Below are positions 22,591 to 33,683 of a stretch of DNA of 64,000 nucleotides, one piece after another. The position numbers were made by a program, and so were the translations under genes. Under the pieces are notes generated by a model that was given only the letters and a program-made list of their open reading frames with translations, was not told where the DNA came from and searched no databases. Where the stretch lies: contig VZQC01005558.1 in assembly GCA_009823505.1 (NCBI GenBank), positions 1,704,969-1,768,968 on the forward strand. The letters are read 5' to 3'. Source of the DNA: Rhizomys pruinosus. Lineage: Eukaryota > Chordata > Mammalia > Rodentia > Spalacidae. The first letter of the stretch is position 1, and each line of letters begins with the position of its first letter.

Positions 22591-23232
22591 CAAATATAGT
22601 ATGCCCATTAAAAAGTCAAAAGAGCTAGAAATGCAACCCTGAAGAACGCCAAGCAAACATGCTTTCAACTTTTGTTTATAAAGCCGCCACAGTTAAGATA
22701 ATGCAGCGTTGGCAAACGGAACATAAGTTAATCTGTGTAAGGAACAGAAGTCGAGATACACAGTACAGGTCAGAAAAGGGGCCATGAGATGCAGAAAGGG
22801 GCCTTGTGTGGCAAAACAAATGAGGAGGGTGGAACCCATGTGACCTGGAGGATGAGCCTGGAGTCGGAGGACCCGTGAGAGCAGTGGGAAAGATCACCAA
22901 GAGTGAAGTAGTATGCAAACCCCATAATGAAAACTCAGTTCTTGTATACTATTTTTTTAATAATAGAAAATAAAAATCGAAACATAGATCCACACAAATA
23001 CAGTTTAAGTGACACCTAAGGGAAAATGGCCCCAGAAAGAAGTGGAGGGGGCTTGAACCGTCAAATATCCGTACACCGAAAGGGAAAGAAGAAGCATCCA
23101 GACACACTTTGCAAGGTTCATAATCTTTGCTTACACTTAAAGGTAAATTACAAAGTCCTAAATAATGGTGTTAAATGTGACTGTAAAATAAAAATAATGA
23201 ATACAAAATTTAAAGCTCTTGTTAGTTGAATA
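22591..23232 (+). mobile_element. Old LINE-1 ORF2 remnants, tentative
   Basis: Patches such as tttataaagccgccacagtt with ggcaaacggaacataag, and cgaaacatagatccacacaa, follow ORF2 C-terminal order. Between the patches the match is weak. Confidence 0.35.
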
Positions 23233-24079
23233 TGAATGATTTTGAATTGCAGCTCCTGGGAGATTTTCTAAACCAAGCTACCTTGAGGGAGCTGTCTGGG
23301 GGCCTCCGCTGAATTTTTAAAGAAAATTCCTGCAATAAATGGACGATCTGTCTTTAAAATCAAGCACTGGGTGTGTTTATAAATGTAGAATAAATTATAA
23401 AAGAGGGTGAATATGTCGAGACTCTATTAAAAAACTCTCTGCTTTTTATCCCAACTCTCTCATGCCATTGTACTTTAGAACAAGACTGGGTCTTGTACCT
23501 GAATCATCCTGACTCCTCACTCTAATGTCCTGCTTGGAACAAAGGCTTGGTTCCATGTGTGGTTCAAGGTTACAATGTGTCTGTGAAGGTGTAGAAAGTG
23601 AGAAGGTCTGAGTCCCTGAGGACACCCTTCCTATAGCCACCAGTCTTGATAGAAACACCTGGACTTCTATACACACCCCCAACATGTTCAGAAAAATTAA
23701 CACTGAAGGAACACCATGCAGGACAGAGTGCCTTTGCAGAAGGCCCTGTGCTCTAGACCCCAATGCACATCTCTTGACTCCAGCCCTTAATCCTGCTCTG
23801 TACAGGCTTGGGCTGTGGCCATTGCTTGCCATAATATTTAACCAGTCCCCACAATTGAGAACAAGGGTACATGTCAGCCTAGGTCTCCCCATGATCTGGA
23901 ATTCTGAAAGAGAGATGGGGAGGGGAGTTAATAGTGTTGGTCCATTGCCAAAAGAATGGGATCCATTAGTAGTCTCTCCTCCCTTCTCTGTGTAGAGAGT
24001 TATGACGTATTCTTGGGATTTCCCAAAGGTCTCACAGGTTGACTTTACGGGCTATGTTGACAGCAAGCTGTACTGCTCT
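23233..24079. other. Single-copy sequence with a 148-codon open frame
   Basis: Unique-looking sequence. The minus-strand open frame at 23446-23892 has no recognisable domain, transmembrane pattern or flanking splice signals, and is probably chance in GC-richer DNA. Confidence 0.35.
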
Positions 24080-24460
24080 GTTCTAGTTTCCTTTCTCTTG
24101 TGACAATAAAATTGTTTTGACCAAAAGCAACTTAGGAAAGTAAAGAGAAAAACTTCATATTATAGTTTATAATCCGTCATTGAGGGGAGCTAGGGAAGGA
24201 ACTCAAGCAGGTACTTGAAGCAAACAGCACCTAGGAATGCTACTTTCTGACTTTCCAGCAGCCTCTACTTAGCTAGATTTCTTCTACAGCCCAGCCTCAT
24301 CTGCTTAGCAATGGTGCTGCCCACTTGGGCTGAGCCCTGTTGGATAGATTAATAGTCAAGATAATCCCCCTCTCCAGATATGCCCACAGGCCAGTCTGAT
24401 CTAGGTAATTTCTCAACTGAGCTTCTCAGATGACTTGTGTCAGGTTAACAGATAAAAGTG
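24080..24460 (-). mobile_element. Rodent hAT-like (URR1-type) repeat, reverse copy
   Basis: Begins tagtttcctttctcttgtga and has aagcaacttaggaaag, gataatccccctctccaga and a closing gtgtcaggttaacagat. It is the reverse complement of the orientation at 14.1 kb. Family name from memory. Confidence 0.6.
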
Positions 24461-24559
24461 GAGAACTTTACCCTTTATTGGCTTGACAGGCTAACACATC
24501 ACTTTAAACTATATAAACTTTTAAATGTTTGTGCCCCAAATCTCATGTTAATATAATAT

Positions 24560-24830
24560 AAAACAAAATAATGGATTTTTATTCATCTCTAAAGAAAAAT
24601 GAAATGATGAAATTTGCAGGTAAATGAGTGGAGCTCGAAACCATTATGCTGAATGAGGTAACCGAGATCTAGAAAAACAAATGTCACATGTTCTCTCATG
24701 TGCGGCTACCAGCATGAAATCTTTAGGTTTCAATGTTTAATGGCAATACCTATAGAGTCCAGGAAACTAGAAAGGGAACACTGGTGGGGGAGTTAATTGG
24801 GTTAGTAAAACACAGATGATATGAAGAGGT
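24560..24830 (+). mobile_element. Old LINE-1 3' end fragment
   Basis: Starts in the ORF2 C terminus (atgaaatttgcaggtaaatg) and passes into a 3' UTR-like stretch (gaaactagaaagggaacact). It abuts, in opposite orientation, the minus-strand LINE-1 that begins at about 24838. Confidence 0.65.
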
Positions 24831-24837
24831 ATTGACT

Positions 24838-26640
24838 TACATATACAAAACTATTCCTGCATCTCTGGGATAAAGCCAACTTGATCAAAGGGGGTGATCC
24901 TTTTCATGTGTGTCTGTATGTGGTTTGTGAGTATTTTGTTGAGAATCATTGCATCTATGTTCATTAACAGTATGGGCCTATAGCTTGCTTTTTCAGTTGT
25001 GCTTTTACCTGGTTTGGGTGTTAAGAGTGATACTGGATTCATATAAGGAGTTTGGGAGTTCTGCCTGTTTCTATCTTTTTGAACAATTTAAGCAACATTG
25101 ATTATCTTCTTTGAATTTCTGGTAGAATTATGCTATGAATCCATCTGGGCCTACGATGTTTTAGTCAGTAGGTTTTTCTATTGCTGTTTCAATTTCCTTA
25201 TTTGTTATAGATCTGTTTAAGCAGGGGATCTCTTCATGATTTAGTTTGGGTGGTTTCAGTGAATTTAGAAATTTATGTATTTCTTTTAGATTTTCAAATT
25301 TAATAGAATGTAGGTTTTTAAAGTGTTCTCTTATAATGTTCTAGAAATTTTTGGTGACATGATGTGTCCTCATTCATCTCTGATTTGATCTTTCTTTTGC
25401 TTAACTGGGCTAAGGGTCAGTCTAGCTTTATCTTTTCAAAGAAGCAGTTCTTATATTCATTGATTCCTTGTATTTTTTTGTTTCTGCTTCATTAATTTCT
25501 GCTCTGATTTTTATTATTTTTCATTTTTGCTAGGTTTGGGCTTGGTTTGTTCTTCCCTTTGCAAAGTCTTGAGTTGTACTGTTAAGTTCTATGTGCTCTT
25601 TCTGATTTTTTAATCAAGGCACTTAGAGCTATAAACTTCCTTCTTTGGACTGCTTTGTAAGTGTCCCAGGGGTTTTGATTTGTTGTATTTTCAATTTCAT
25701 TTAGTTCCAGGAACACTTTTATTTCTTAATTTCCTCTTTAACCCATTTATTATTCTGGAGTCTGTTGTTTAATCTCCATTAGTTTGTGTGGTTACTAGAG
25801 CTTCTTTGGCTGTTGATTCTAAGTTTTATTGCATTGTGGCCTAATATAATGTATGGAATTATTGCAATTATATTCATATCTGTTGAAGTTTATTTTGTGC
25901 TCCAGTATGTGGTCAAGTTTAGAGAACATTCTATGGGCTGTTGAATACAAAATATAGTTACTCTGTGGTAGATGTGAGTTAAATCCATTTAATGTATGAC
26001 ATCATTTAATTCAGATGTCTCTGTTTATTCTTTGTACAGTTGTAGGTAGTATGGGACTGAAGTCACAAACTATTACTGAGTTGGTATTAATTTGTCTTTT
26101 AAAGGCCTATAGTACCGTGTTTATAAAATTTGGTGCACCGGAGTTTGGTACATGATTGTAATTTCTTCTTGGTTAATTGTTCCTTTGATCAGAATGAAGT
26201 GACTATCTTTATCTCTTCTGATTATTCTGTTTGTTTTGGTATTTTGATTGGTTTTGATTTGGTTTTCTAACAAGGTTTCCTGTAGCCCCACCTTCCTAGA
26301 ACTTGCTATATAGACTGGGATGGCCTTGTTATCCCAGTGGTGGACCTGCTTCTGCCTCCCCAGTGCTGGGATTAAAGGCATGTGCCACCGCACCCGGTGT
26401 CTGATTAGTTTTCATTTGAAATGTGTTTTGTCCAATATTAGAACTGCAACACTTGCTTGTTTCTTAGTGCAATTTGCTTGGGATATTTTCCTCTCCTTTC
26501 ACCATAAAGTAGTGCCTACCCTTGAAAGTGAAATGAGTTTCTTGCAAACAACAACAAAAAAATGGATTTTGTTTCTGAATCCATTCACTAGCATGGGTAG
26601 CTGAGGCTGCTGATATTTAGAGCTATTTTTGAGAGCTGTG
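24838..26640 (-). pseudogene. LINE-1 ORF2 N-terminal half remnant
   Basis: Minus-strand frames include the RT entry region at 24851-25042 (residues like [18 protein letters not shown] and [11 protein letters not shown]) and endonuclease-region sequence farther right. A B1 insertion at 26225-26399 splits it. Frameshifted throughout, and it ends before the catalytic FADD. Confidence 0.8.
26225..26399 (-). mobile_element. B1 SINE in LINE-1 ORF2
   Basis: Complement of B1, with T-rich tail complement (26225-26270) then tttcctgtagccccaccttc and ccaccgcacccgg. A tctgatta repeat at 26217-26224 and 26400-26407 is the target duplication. Same orientation as the host LINE-1. Confidence 0.88.
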
Positions 26641-26649
26641 TATTGGTTA

Positions 26650-27710
26650 CTGTCATTTTGTTTGTGTTCCCGGTCCTATTTTGTGTTGCCATAACTTGTT
26701 TTCTTTCTTTCGTGTATAGCTATTTCTACCTTTGTAGGGCTAGTTTGATAGGCTATTTGTGTCATGGAAAATTTTTCTCTCCTCTTCGACTATGAGAAAC
26801 CACTTTGTTGGGTGAAATATTCTTGGTTGGCACCCATAGTCATGTCAAACTGGGACTGCTTTGGTCTGGGCTCTGCTGGCTTTCACAGATTGCAAATTCG
26901 GCTGTTATTCTGATTTTTATATGTAACTTGTTTTTCTCTTGCAGCTTTCAGGACCCTCTCTTTTCTCTGTTTTTACTATGATAAACCATTGGTGTTGCTG
27001 TTCTGGCCCTGTCTAATTGATGTTCTGTGTGCTTCTTGTATCTGTATAGGTATGTCTTTCCTTACTTTAAGGAAGTTTTCTCCTATCACCCTGTTAAAGA
27101 TCTCCTCCCTCCTCTATGCCCCTGATGTGTAGATTTTGTCTTTTCATGGTGTCCCACATTTCCTGCATAATCTATTCCTGTTTTAAAAAATGTTTTCGTA
27201 ATCTTTGCTTTAATACTCCAGTGCTTCAATTTTGTCATCCAGTTTTGTTATCTGTTTTCCATTTCATTCATTCTGTCTTTAACATTTTCTTCTGTCTCTT
27301 CAAATTGACTTATTAAAATTTTCGATTTCATACTCATTTCAGCTTGGGTTTTCTTCAATACTTCTATCTCTCTTGTGAATTCACTTTTCACACCCTGAAT
27401 TGTTTTGTCATTTTATTCAGCTGCAAATACAAATACAAAAATATTTGTATTTTCTTGAGCTTCAGTCATGAGTTTATGCCTATGCTCTTTGAGTTCTTTG
27501 AGTTGTTTGTGTGTTCTTTAAATTCTTTGATAATGTTTATCAATGTTCTGTTCAAATTCTATGTCCTGGGGTTCCTCTTAGTGGTTCTTATTGTAGTATC
27601 CTTCAGTAGGACTGATGGATTTGTTGGGAAGCTATTCTGGTTTTTTCATATTATTTGCATTTTTGCATTGTTGTTTAGGCATATGAATTTCTTTTATTGG
27701 CTTTGTGTCT
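26650..27710 (-). pseudogene. LINE-1 ORF1 remnant
   Basis: On the minus strand, 27230-27400 encodes diverged coiled-coil sequence with Glu/Lys/Asn-rich frames, followed leftwards by the RNA-binding region. Stops and frameshifts are present. Confidence 0.65.
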
Positions 27711-27719
27711 GATGTGAAA

Positions 27720-28790
27720 TTCTAGTCTCCCATTGTTTAGTTGAAGTTTGGTTCTGTTTATATTTCTGAGGTAGCTTGGTTCTTTTCTTCTCAAGTATGA
27801 ATTGTTAGTTGATGTGTGTTTCAGGATCTTGTTTTTGACATTTCATTGGTAGGATAAAATCATTCCAAGCTGCTTAGTGAAGGTTTCTTTGGTGGGGTGA
27901 AAGGAATATAAGGCTGCATGGATCCAGTGGCTGGGTTCTGAAAGGCCAATGAGGAGCTATCGGGAAGGACAATCAGGTGGGGTCTTAGATTTAAGTTGGG
28001 TTGGGGTGATGGTGGTGAGGGAATCATAATAGGTATAGGCCCTGAAGCTGGAGACTGAAGCTAATCTGGGTGCAACTGATGAGGACAGAGTGGCCGGGGT
28101 CTGAGTTAGGAGGCTCGCCCAGAGACCTGAGGTGGGAAGAACAAGAAAGGGGGCTGGTCCCAAGGCTGGAAGGGAGCTGTTCAGGGTGCAGAAGAATCAA
28201 GCCACAGTGGGCAGGGTCTGACTTACCAGGGTAGTATGCAGGGCTCTGGCAGGTAAAGTGGGAGGGATTAGAGAACGTTCCAAAGCAGAAGAATAGGTGA
28301 GGCAGGATTTTGGATACTCACTTCTAGAGGCTGGAGGCTGAGTCAGGCACTCTTAAGCCATCTCAGAAGACAGGTCCAAGGCCCAAGGAGTGGGGCTAGG
28401 AACAGGAAATGCTTGCCTACAGGAAACCCTGAGCCCTGGAGCAGTGGGAGGGACTAGAGATGGTCCCAAAGTAGGGGGTAGGCATGGGTAGGTTTGGCCA
28501 TATACTCCCAGAGGCCTGAGGCTGAGCCAGGCACTCTCAAGCCATTTCAGAGGAATGGGTCCAAGGTCCAAGAAGAAGGGCGGGGAAGAGAATATGTGAG
28601 CCCCTACAAGCCAGCAGGGAAGCCTGAGCCCTGGAACAAGGGAAGAGACGAGAGATGATCCCAAAGCAAGGGCATAGATGCAGCAGGATTTGAGCTACTC
28701 ACTCCTGGAGGGCTGAGGCCGAGTCAGGCTCTCTAAGACAGTCTCAGAGAGACAATTCCAAGGCCCAAGGGGAGGGAATGGGGGAGGATT
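27720..28790 (-). promoter_or_regulatory. LINE-1 5' UTR with tandem promoter monomers
   Basis: Three units of about 186-195 bases repeat a purine-rich sequence; 'gagatggtccc'-type anchors fall at 28271, 28457 and 28652, and 'ctgagtcaggc'-type anchors at 28338, 28522 and 28719. Tandem monomers with internal promoter activity are characteristic of murine LINE-1 5' UTRs. The part at 27720-28200 is the non-monomeric linker. Whether it is active here is unknown. Confidence 0.75.
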
Positions 28791-29715
28791 TGTGGGCCCT
28801 ACTAGCCACCAGGGTGGCATCCCTTACTCTGCGTTTCTTCCTTTCCATCTCCATGCTTTCCATTTTTACTTCCAACTGTCCATCCATGTACTGCAGGAAA
28901 TCAAGCAGCAAACCACATAGAACCCCTGCCTTCACACAAAGTATGTATTATTCTAATTTAATATCCCTAATAACTCCTATAAAGCCCAAGGGGAGATTTT
29001 TCCCTGTTCTAAGAAATCAAATGAAGTTTCCCATGGAAATGATGACCAAAGAGATGCACAGAGCCTTGTGGGCAGAAGAGGAGGACCAGTCTGTGCCCCT
29101 TCCAAGGCAGACAGCTATAAAGCCAAGGCTGGGAGGGAGGGGATGAGTTCAAAACAGAACTGCAGGGAGATTGGGAGGGATTTCATTGATGCTGTTAAGA
29201 TTTAGAGATTAATCGTGAAAGAAGTGGAATCCCCTGACATGTTTTAGCAGCAGAGTATCACATCTAGACTCGCATTCATATCCTCAGAATTTTGTCAAAA
29301 TAATGATCATGGGCAGGTGAGGAAGGCTGGAGGCTGCAAGACAGGTAGTTCAGAGGCTTTGTGTCAGAGCAGGGAAACATGCAAGACCTTCACATAAAAT
29401 AGGAAATGGAAGCAGAGGCTAGGTATGAAGTTTGGAATACCAAAAGTCAGGGAGGACTGAGGACCATCCTGGGTGCCATCAGCTCTTATATTCCTTATCA
29501 GACTAGACACAGCAGAGAACAGTCACGGAAGAACTAGAGAGTAAAAGGAGTCTCTAATATCTGGTGTGCCTGCGTTTTCAATCTTAGGATCAGAATTACA
29601 AGAAGAAATTAGCAAAAGTGGCAGAATGAAGGCAAAGGACCAAATAGAAAAGCAAACTGAATTCTAAGTCTAAAGCCGTGGCAGGAAAAGCTAGCCTGCT
29701 GCTTTTATTTTGGTA
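28791..29715. other. Single-copy sequence right of the LINE-1
   Basis: Contains 28791-28930, which could be the outermost diverged monomer or its flank, then unique-looking sequence. No exon or RNA gene is recognised. Confidence 0.35.
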
Positions 29716-29728
29716 AGAAGATATTTCT

Positions 29729-29903
29729 CTCTGTTTTGGTTTTTTTGTGTTGTTTTGTTTTGTCTTTTTAAGACAGGGTCTCCCTGTAGCCTGAGCTGAC
29801 CTGGAGCTAACTCTGTTGACCAGTTTGGCCTTGAACTCACAGAGATCCGCCTGCCTCTGCCTCCCAAGTGCTGGGACTAAAGGCGTGCACTACCACACCT
29901 GGC
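29729..29903 (-). mobile_element. B1 SINE
   Basis: Complement of B1: T-rich tail (29737-29772), agacagggtctccctgtag, through ctaccacacctggc. An imperfect 13-bp target duplication, agaaga(t/c)atttct, lies at 29716-29728 and 29904-29916. Confidence 0.92.
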
Positions 29904-30127
29904 AGAAGACATTTCTAATCAACTTATATTTAGCCTTTATTTGACAGCCTTGATAATCCTATAAACTTACTCTAAGCAAGGATCTATAATGTGTCTATGG
30001 CTTCTTTGCACAGATATCTACTGAAGTGATGTCTGCTTACAGTGAATTACCTCATGGTGTATCCTTGAATTCCACTTAATTTCTTATTGTTAACAGTGTA
30101 TTCAGTAATGGAATTGAACTTTTGTGG

Positions 30128-30307
30128 TACATTGAATGAGAAATACTGTCCACAGGCTCAAGTATTTGAGCACTTGGCCAGTTGGTGGTGCTGTTTGGGG
30201 AGGTCATGGAAACCTTAGAAGGTGCGACCCGGCTGGAGGAAGCACATCACTAGGGGTAGTCTGAGAGTTTATACCTTCAACTTCCAAACTTCCAGCATAT
30301 TCTCTCT

Positions 30308-30371
<64 letters not shown>

Positions 30372-30545
30372 GACTGTGCTTGAAGCTGTTTAGTGCTTAG
30401 CTTTCTGCTATGGCCAGCTCTACTGCCATGCCTGCCTGCCATGATGGACTCTCGTCCCTCTGGAACTGTAAGCCAAATAAACTCTTCCATAAATTGCCTT
30501 GGTCATGGTGTTTTATCACAGCAACAGAAAACTAGCTAATATGGT
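30128..30545 (+). mobile_element. Rodent hAT-like (URR1-type) repeat with CT expansion
   Basis: Has tggccagttggtggtgctgt, gccatgatggactctcgtcc and the end ggtgttttatcacagcaaca. A (TC)n run at about 30300-30369 lies inside it. Family name from memory. Confidence 0.65.
30300..30369. repeat. (TC)n microsatellite
   Basis: About 30 TC units with one early interruption, inside the hAT-like repeat. Confidence 0.97.
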
Positions 30546-30811
30546 ATTCAATAAATATATATTTATTAAAGTACACACCCAAACTTAGTCTCTGTGGTAG
30601 AATACATTCTCGTGTATTCAGTTAGAATAGGAATTATCCTTAAAATTATTCTCCCTGATCTTAACAGTATGCAGTGGGGGCCCTTGGGGAAGTGTCTTGA
30701 TCGTGAGGGCTTTGTGGACACAAATAGATTAATCCATTCATGGATTCTAAATGTAAATAGACCGACTGCTAGGAAGGAGAAATGGAGAAGGCAGGACCTA
30801 GTTGGGCTTGG

Positions 30812-30934
30812 TCTAGTTCCATTTCTCTTGTTGTGATAAAATATTCTGACAAAAAGCCACTTAGGGGAGAAGGGTATATTTGAATTGCAATTCTAGGTCA
30901 CAGGTTACCATGGCTGAAGTCACAGTAAAAGAAT

Positions 30935-30973
<39 letters not shown>

Positions 30974-31292
30974 TTTTTGTCTCAGTGGTAGTGATAAATT
31001 TGAGTCATATTACAGTAAAAGGATTTAAAAGCAGCTGGTCACATCACAGCCACAGTTAAAGGGGGGAAACAATTGCACCTGTGCTGTGCTGCCTGCTTGC
31101 ATGATGGCTTACTTTATTCATACATTTCAAGGCCCAGCCTAGGAAGGTTGGGCTGGGTCTTTCTGCATTTATTAACAATCAAGACAGTTCCCCCACAGAC
31201 ATGTCCATGGGCCAACCTGATCTAGACAAGTCTTCATTAAAATTCTCTTTCCCAGGGGATTCTAGGTTGTGTCAAGTTGATGGTTAAAACTT
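30812..31292 (-). mobile_element. Rodent hAT-like (URR1-type) repeat, reverse copy
   Basis: Starts agttccatttctcttgttgt and has gacaaaaagccacttagggg and tcacatcacagccacagtta. It ends with ttgtgtcaagttgatggtta. An (ATTT)n run lies at 30940-30977. Confidence 0.65.
30940..30977. repeat. (ATTT)n microsatellite
   Basis: About nine ATTT units inside the hAT-like repeat. Confidence 0.95.
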
Positions 31293-31585
31293 AAACAGCA
31301 GAGTGTGGAGTGGATCATTGGGAACATGCCCTCGTAATGTAGGCCTTGTCTCTGCCTCCTCTTTATTTCTCCCTCCCTCTGTTTCATGGCCACCGTGAGA
31401 TGAGCAACTTTGCTCTGTCCTATGCCTCTGTTATGATGTTCTGCCTCACCATGGCTCAGAAACAATCCAGTCACACAACAGTGGATGGGCACCACCGAAA
31501 CCGTGAATGTAAATAAGTCCCTCTTCTCTGAAACTGTTTCTTCCAGATGTTTGTCCTAGCAACAAGATTACTAAGACCTTTCAGA
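31292..31585 (+). mobile_element. Rodent hAT-like repeat, partial
   Basis: Shares catggccaccgtgagatgag, the gatgttctgcctcaccatgg block and an end like tcctagcaacaagattacta with the group. It directly abuts the opposite-strand copy at 30812-31292. Confidence 0.5.
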
Positions 31586-31870
31586 TGTGTGTGCCATCAT
31601 CTCCCACACTCTCCAAATGAGTCACACAGGAAATCTAAATCAGCTCCCAGAGTGATGCACAGACCCTTTTTATCTGACTCTGTGCCATTTTAATTTATTC
31701 TTATCAGGTTTATTAAAGCATATTCTTTTCTCTTTAATCCAAAGTGAAGTTCAGTGTGGATTTTGTTCTACATGAATCATGAAAGTAGTCAAGGATCAAG
31801 CAAACAAGAAGCTTGGACTGTTTTCAGTCCATGGACCAGGCACCTCTCCGCCAATCATATGTGTAAGACA
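31586..31870. other. Candidate conserved non-coding block
   Basis: Balanced-composition single-copy sequence without repeat similarity. It is rich in short AT-core factor-like motifs (ttttaatttattc, atgagtcacac with an AP-1-like tgagtca, aatcatgaaag). Conservation itself cannot be seen from one sequence. Confidence 0.25.
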
Positions 31871-31908
31871 GAGTCAGAAGACTTATGATACCCCTTTGTA
31901 AAAATTAA

Positions 31909-32103
31909 AAAGGATTGGAAAGATAGCTCAGCAGTTAAGAACACTTACTACTATTGAAGAGGACCCTGGTTCAGTTCCCAGCATCCACATTTGATCTATA
32001 ATTCCAGTTCAAGGGGAACTGAAATCCATTTTTGGTCTCTTGGGCACCTACACACATGTGGTCCACATGCATTCACATAAAATAAATTTCTTTTAAAATC
32101 TCT
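31909..32103 (+). mobile_element. B3-like SINE, old
   Basis: Head ggattggaaagatagctcag, then ttcagttcccagcatccaca and ataattccagttcaagggga, with an AT-rich tail. Single-motif form. Confidence 0.8.
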
Positions 32104-33639
32104 TTAAAATTAGGATTAAAAAAAACAAACCCAAATCAGGGAAATTTTCCAAACAGTAAAACTTTAGCTGTAAAATCTCTTCCCTAGAAGGAGGCAAACA
32201 TTCATTTTCAAGACATTTTCAAGAACTTTGAAATCTGCTTGTGGTGCAGCAAGCTGCTGAGCTCATCTGATCACATGGGTGTTTGGTGCCAGAACGTGCT
32301 GGACAGCCTGCCACCTTGTGGGCTGCACCACCGACTGTGCCACACTGAAGTCAGAGCACCAAGATGCCTGGGATATTTCCACCTCTGAATCCATCCTGTA
32401 AGCAAAACAACTGAGCGTGTGAGCAGGGCAGGAAGCAGTCAGAGGAGAGAAAAACAGAGGCTGGAATTATGAGAAGGAAAGTCTAAGTTATTTTCATCTC
32501 TTTAGTAAAAATCTCTTATTCGAAACAAGGAAACAACAACAGAATGGAGCAACACACTCAATTCCTTGGTTGTAGCCTGGTAATTGCAGAATCTGAGCAG
32601 ACAGATTGCAAAATATCAACAGTCTGTAGCTTGACAGATGTCCACTATTTGACAGAGACAGTGCACAAATTATTTTCAGATTACCCAGCATGGCACAAGC
32701 AAGGAAACAGAGAACTGGCTCAGTCTCTTTATTTAATCATGTTGCCCTGAGTCCGAAAAGCCATAAACCCTGCACTGATGGTGTGAATTGTCTCACACAA
32801 TTAGTCTAATTGTTTGAGAGCAAATTTGAACTCTCTGTAATCTAATATTCAGAACATTTTGGAACTCTGGTTAAAGGCAAGTCCCAGGTTGAGGTGGGGT
32901 GCAGATTGGCAGGCAGTTATGCCATGACTCTCCCAATCTGTGCCAGGAGGACAAGGCTAGAAATATAAATCCACATCCAGGCCATCTCACTGAAGACAAA
33001 CATTGTAAATCAAACCTCCTATCTGATGCTAACAGAATCTGCTTTGAGTAAGCACAAGCCTTGTTCGTCCTTGAGTACCTTGTGAGGATTTGTCTCTGCC
33101 TAGGAAAAAAGCTAGCTTAAGAGAGTAGACAGAATGCAAAGCACAAGCTTTGTATCCCCTTGTGACAGTACTGAAGAGGGGCCTTCATTGTGATTCTCAG
33201 TGCAGAGGGTCTTGCAGGAGCTTTTCACACTGGCTGAAACTAATAAATACATAAAATGTAAAAGCTGTTTTATGAGTAGACTGTGCAATCATAGCATTTT
33301 AAATAAGGAAAAAATTCTCACTGGATTTATCCTCACTTTCTATTTTATAAATATAAAATATTCTGTTGTGAAGACTTAGAAGCCCCAAAACCACACTTGT
33401 CATAAGTGTCAGTGCTAACCCCAGCTCTCCTAAATCTCTGATTATGCCCTAACACATTTGCATTCAGAAACTGCTAAAAATCAATACAAAATAAAATGAG
33501 ATTGTATTAAATCCATAAATGCACTACAGAACATGGAGGAATGATCTCTGGCCATTGAAATTATCACTATGATCTAGGGTTGCAAGAACATCTCTTTAAT
33601 TACATTTTTTGTAAACATATATTAACATGTCTGTGTGAC
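32104..33639. other. Single-copy sequence with a homeodomain-type palindrome
   Basis: No repeat or exon is recognised over 1.5 kb. At 32792-32818 a 13-bp inverted repeat (one mismatch, 1-base spacer) places two attag/ctaat cores back to back. The block 32760-33060 looks like a conserved non-coding candidate. Confidence 0.35.
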
Positions 33640-33640
33640 A

Positions 33641-33683
<43 letters not shown>
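33640..33683. repeat. (CA)n microsatellite
   Basis: About 21 CA units followed by variant catgcacacatg repeats. Confidence 0.97.

Larger units (their letters stand above)
24838..28790 (-). mobile_element. LINE-1 with 5' UTR monomers, 3' half missing
   Basis: Read on the minus strand: tandem 5' UTR monomers (28790 to about 28200), non-monomeric 5' UTR, ORF1 (about 27710-26650) and ORF2 from about 26640 down to the RT domain at 24838. There it stops abruptly, losing the second half of ORF2 and the 3' UTR. This is the reverse of the usual 5' truncation and implies a later deletion or rearrangement. Reading frames are broken. Confidence 0.85.

Noticed and set aside
23446..23892. 148-codon minus-strand open frame as a possible gene
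   Set aside because: No recognisable domain, promoter, splice or polyadenylation context, and a second long frame lies on the other strand over the same bases. Most likely chance.
24560..28790. Twin-priming inversion within one LINE-1 insertion
   Set aside because: Twin priming gives an inverted 5' part upstream of a sense 3' part. Here the sense 3' piece lies on the wrong side, and the two parts look different in age.
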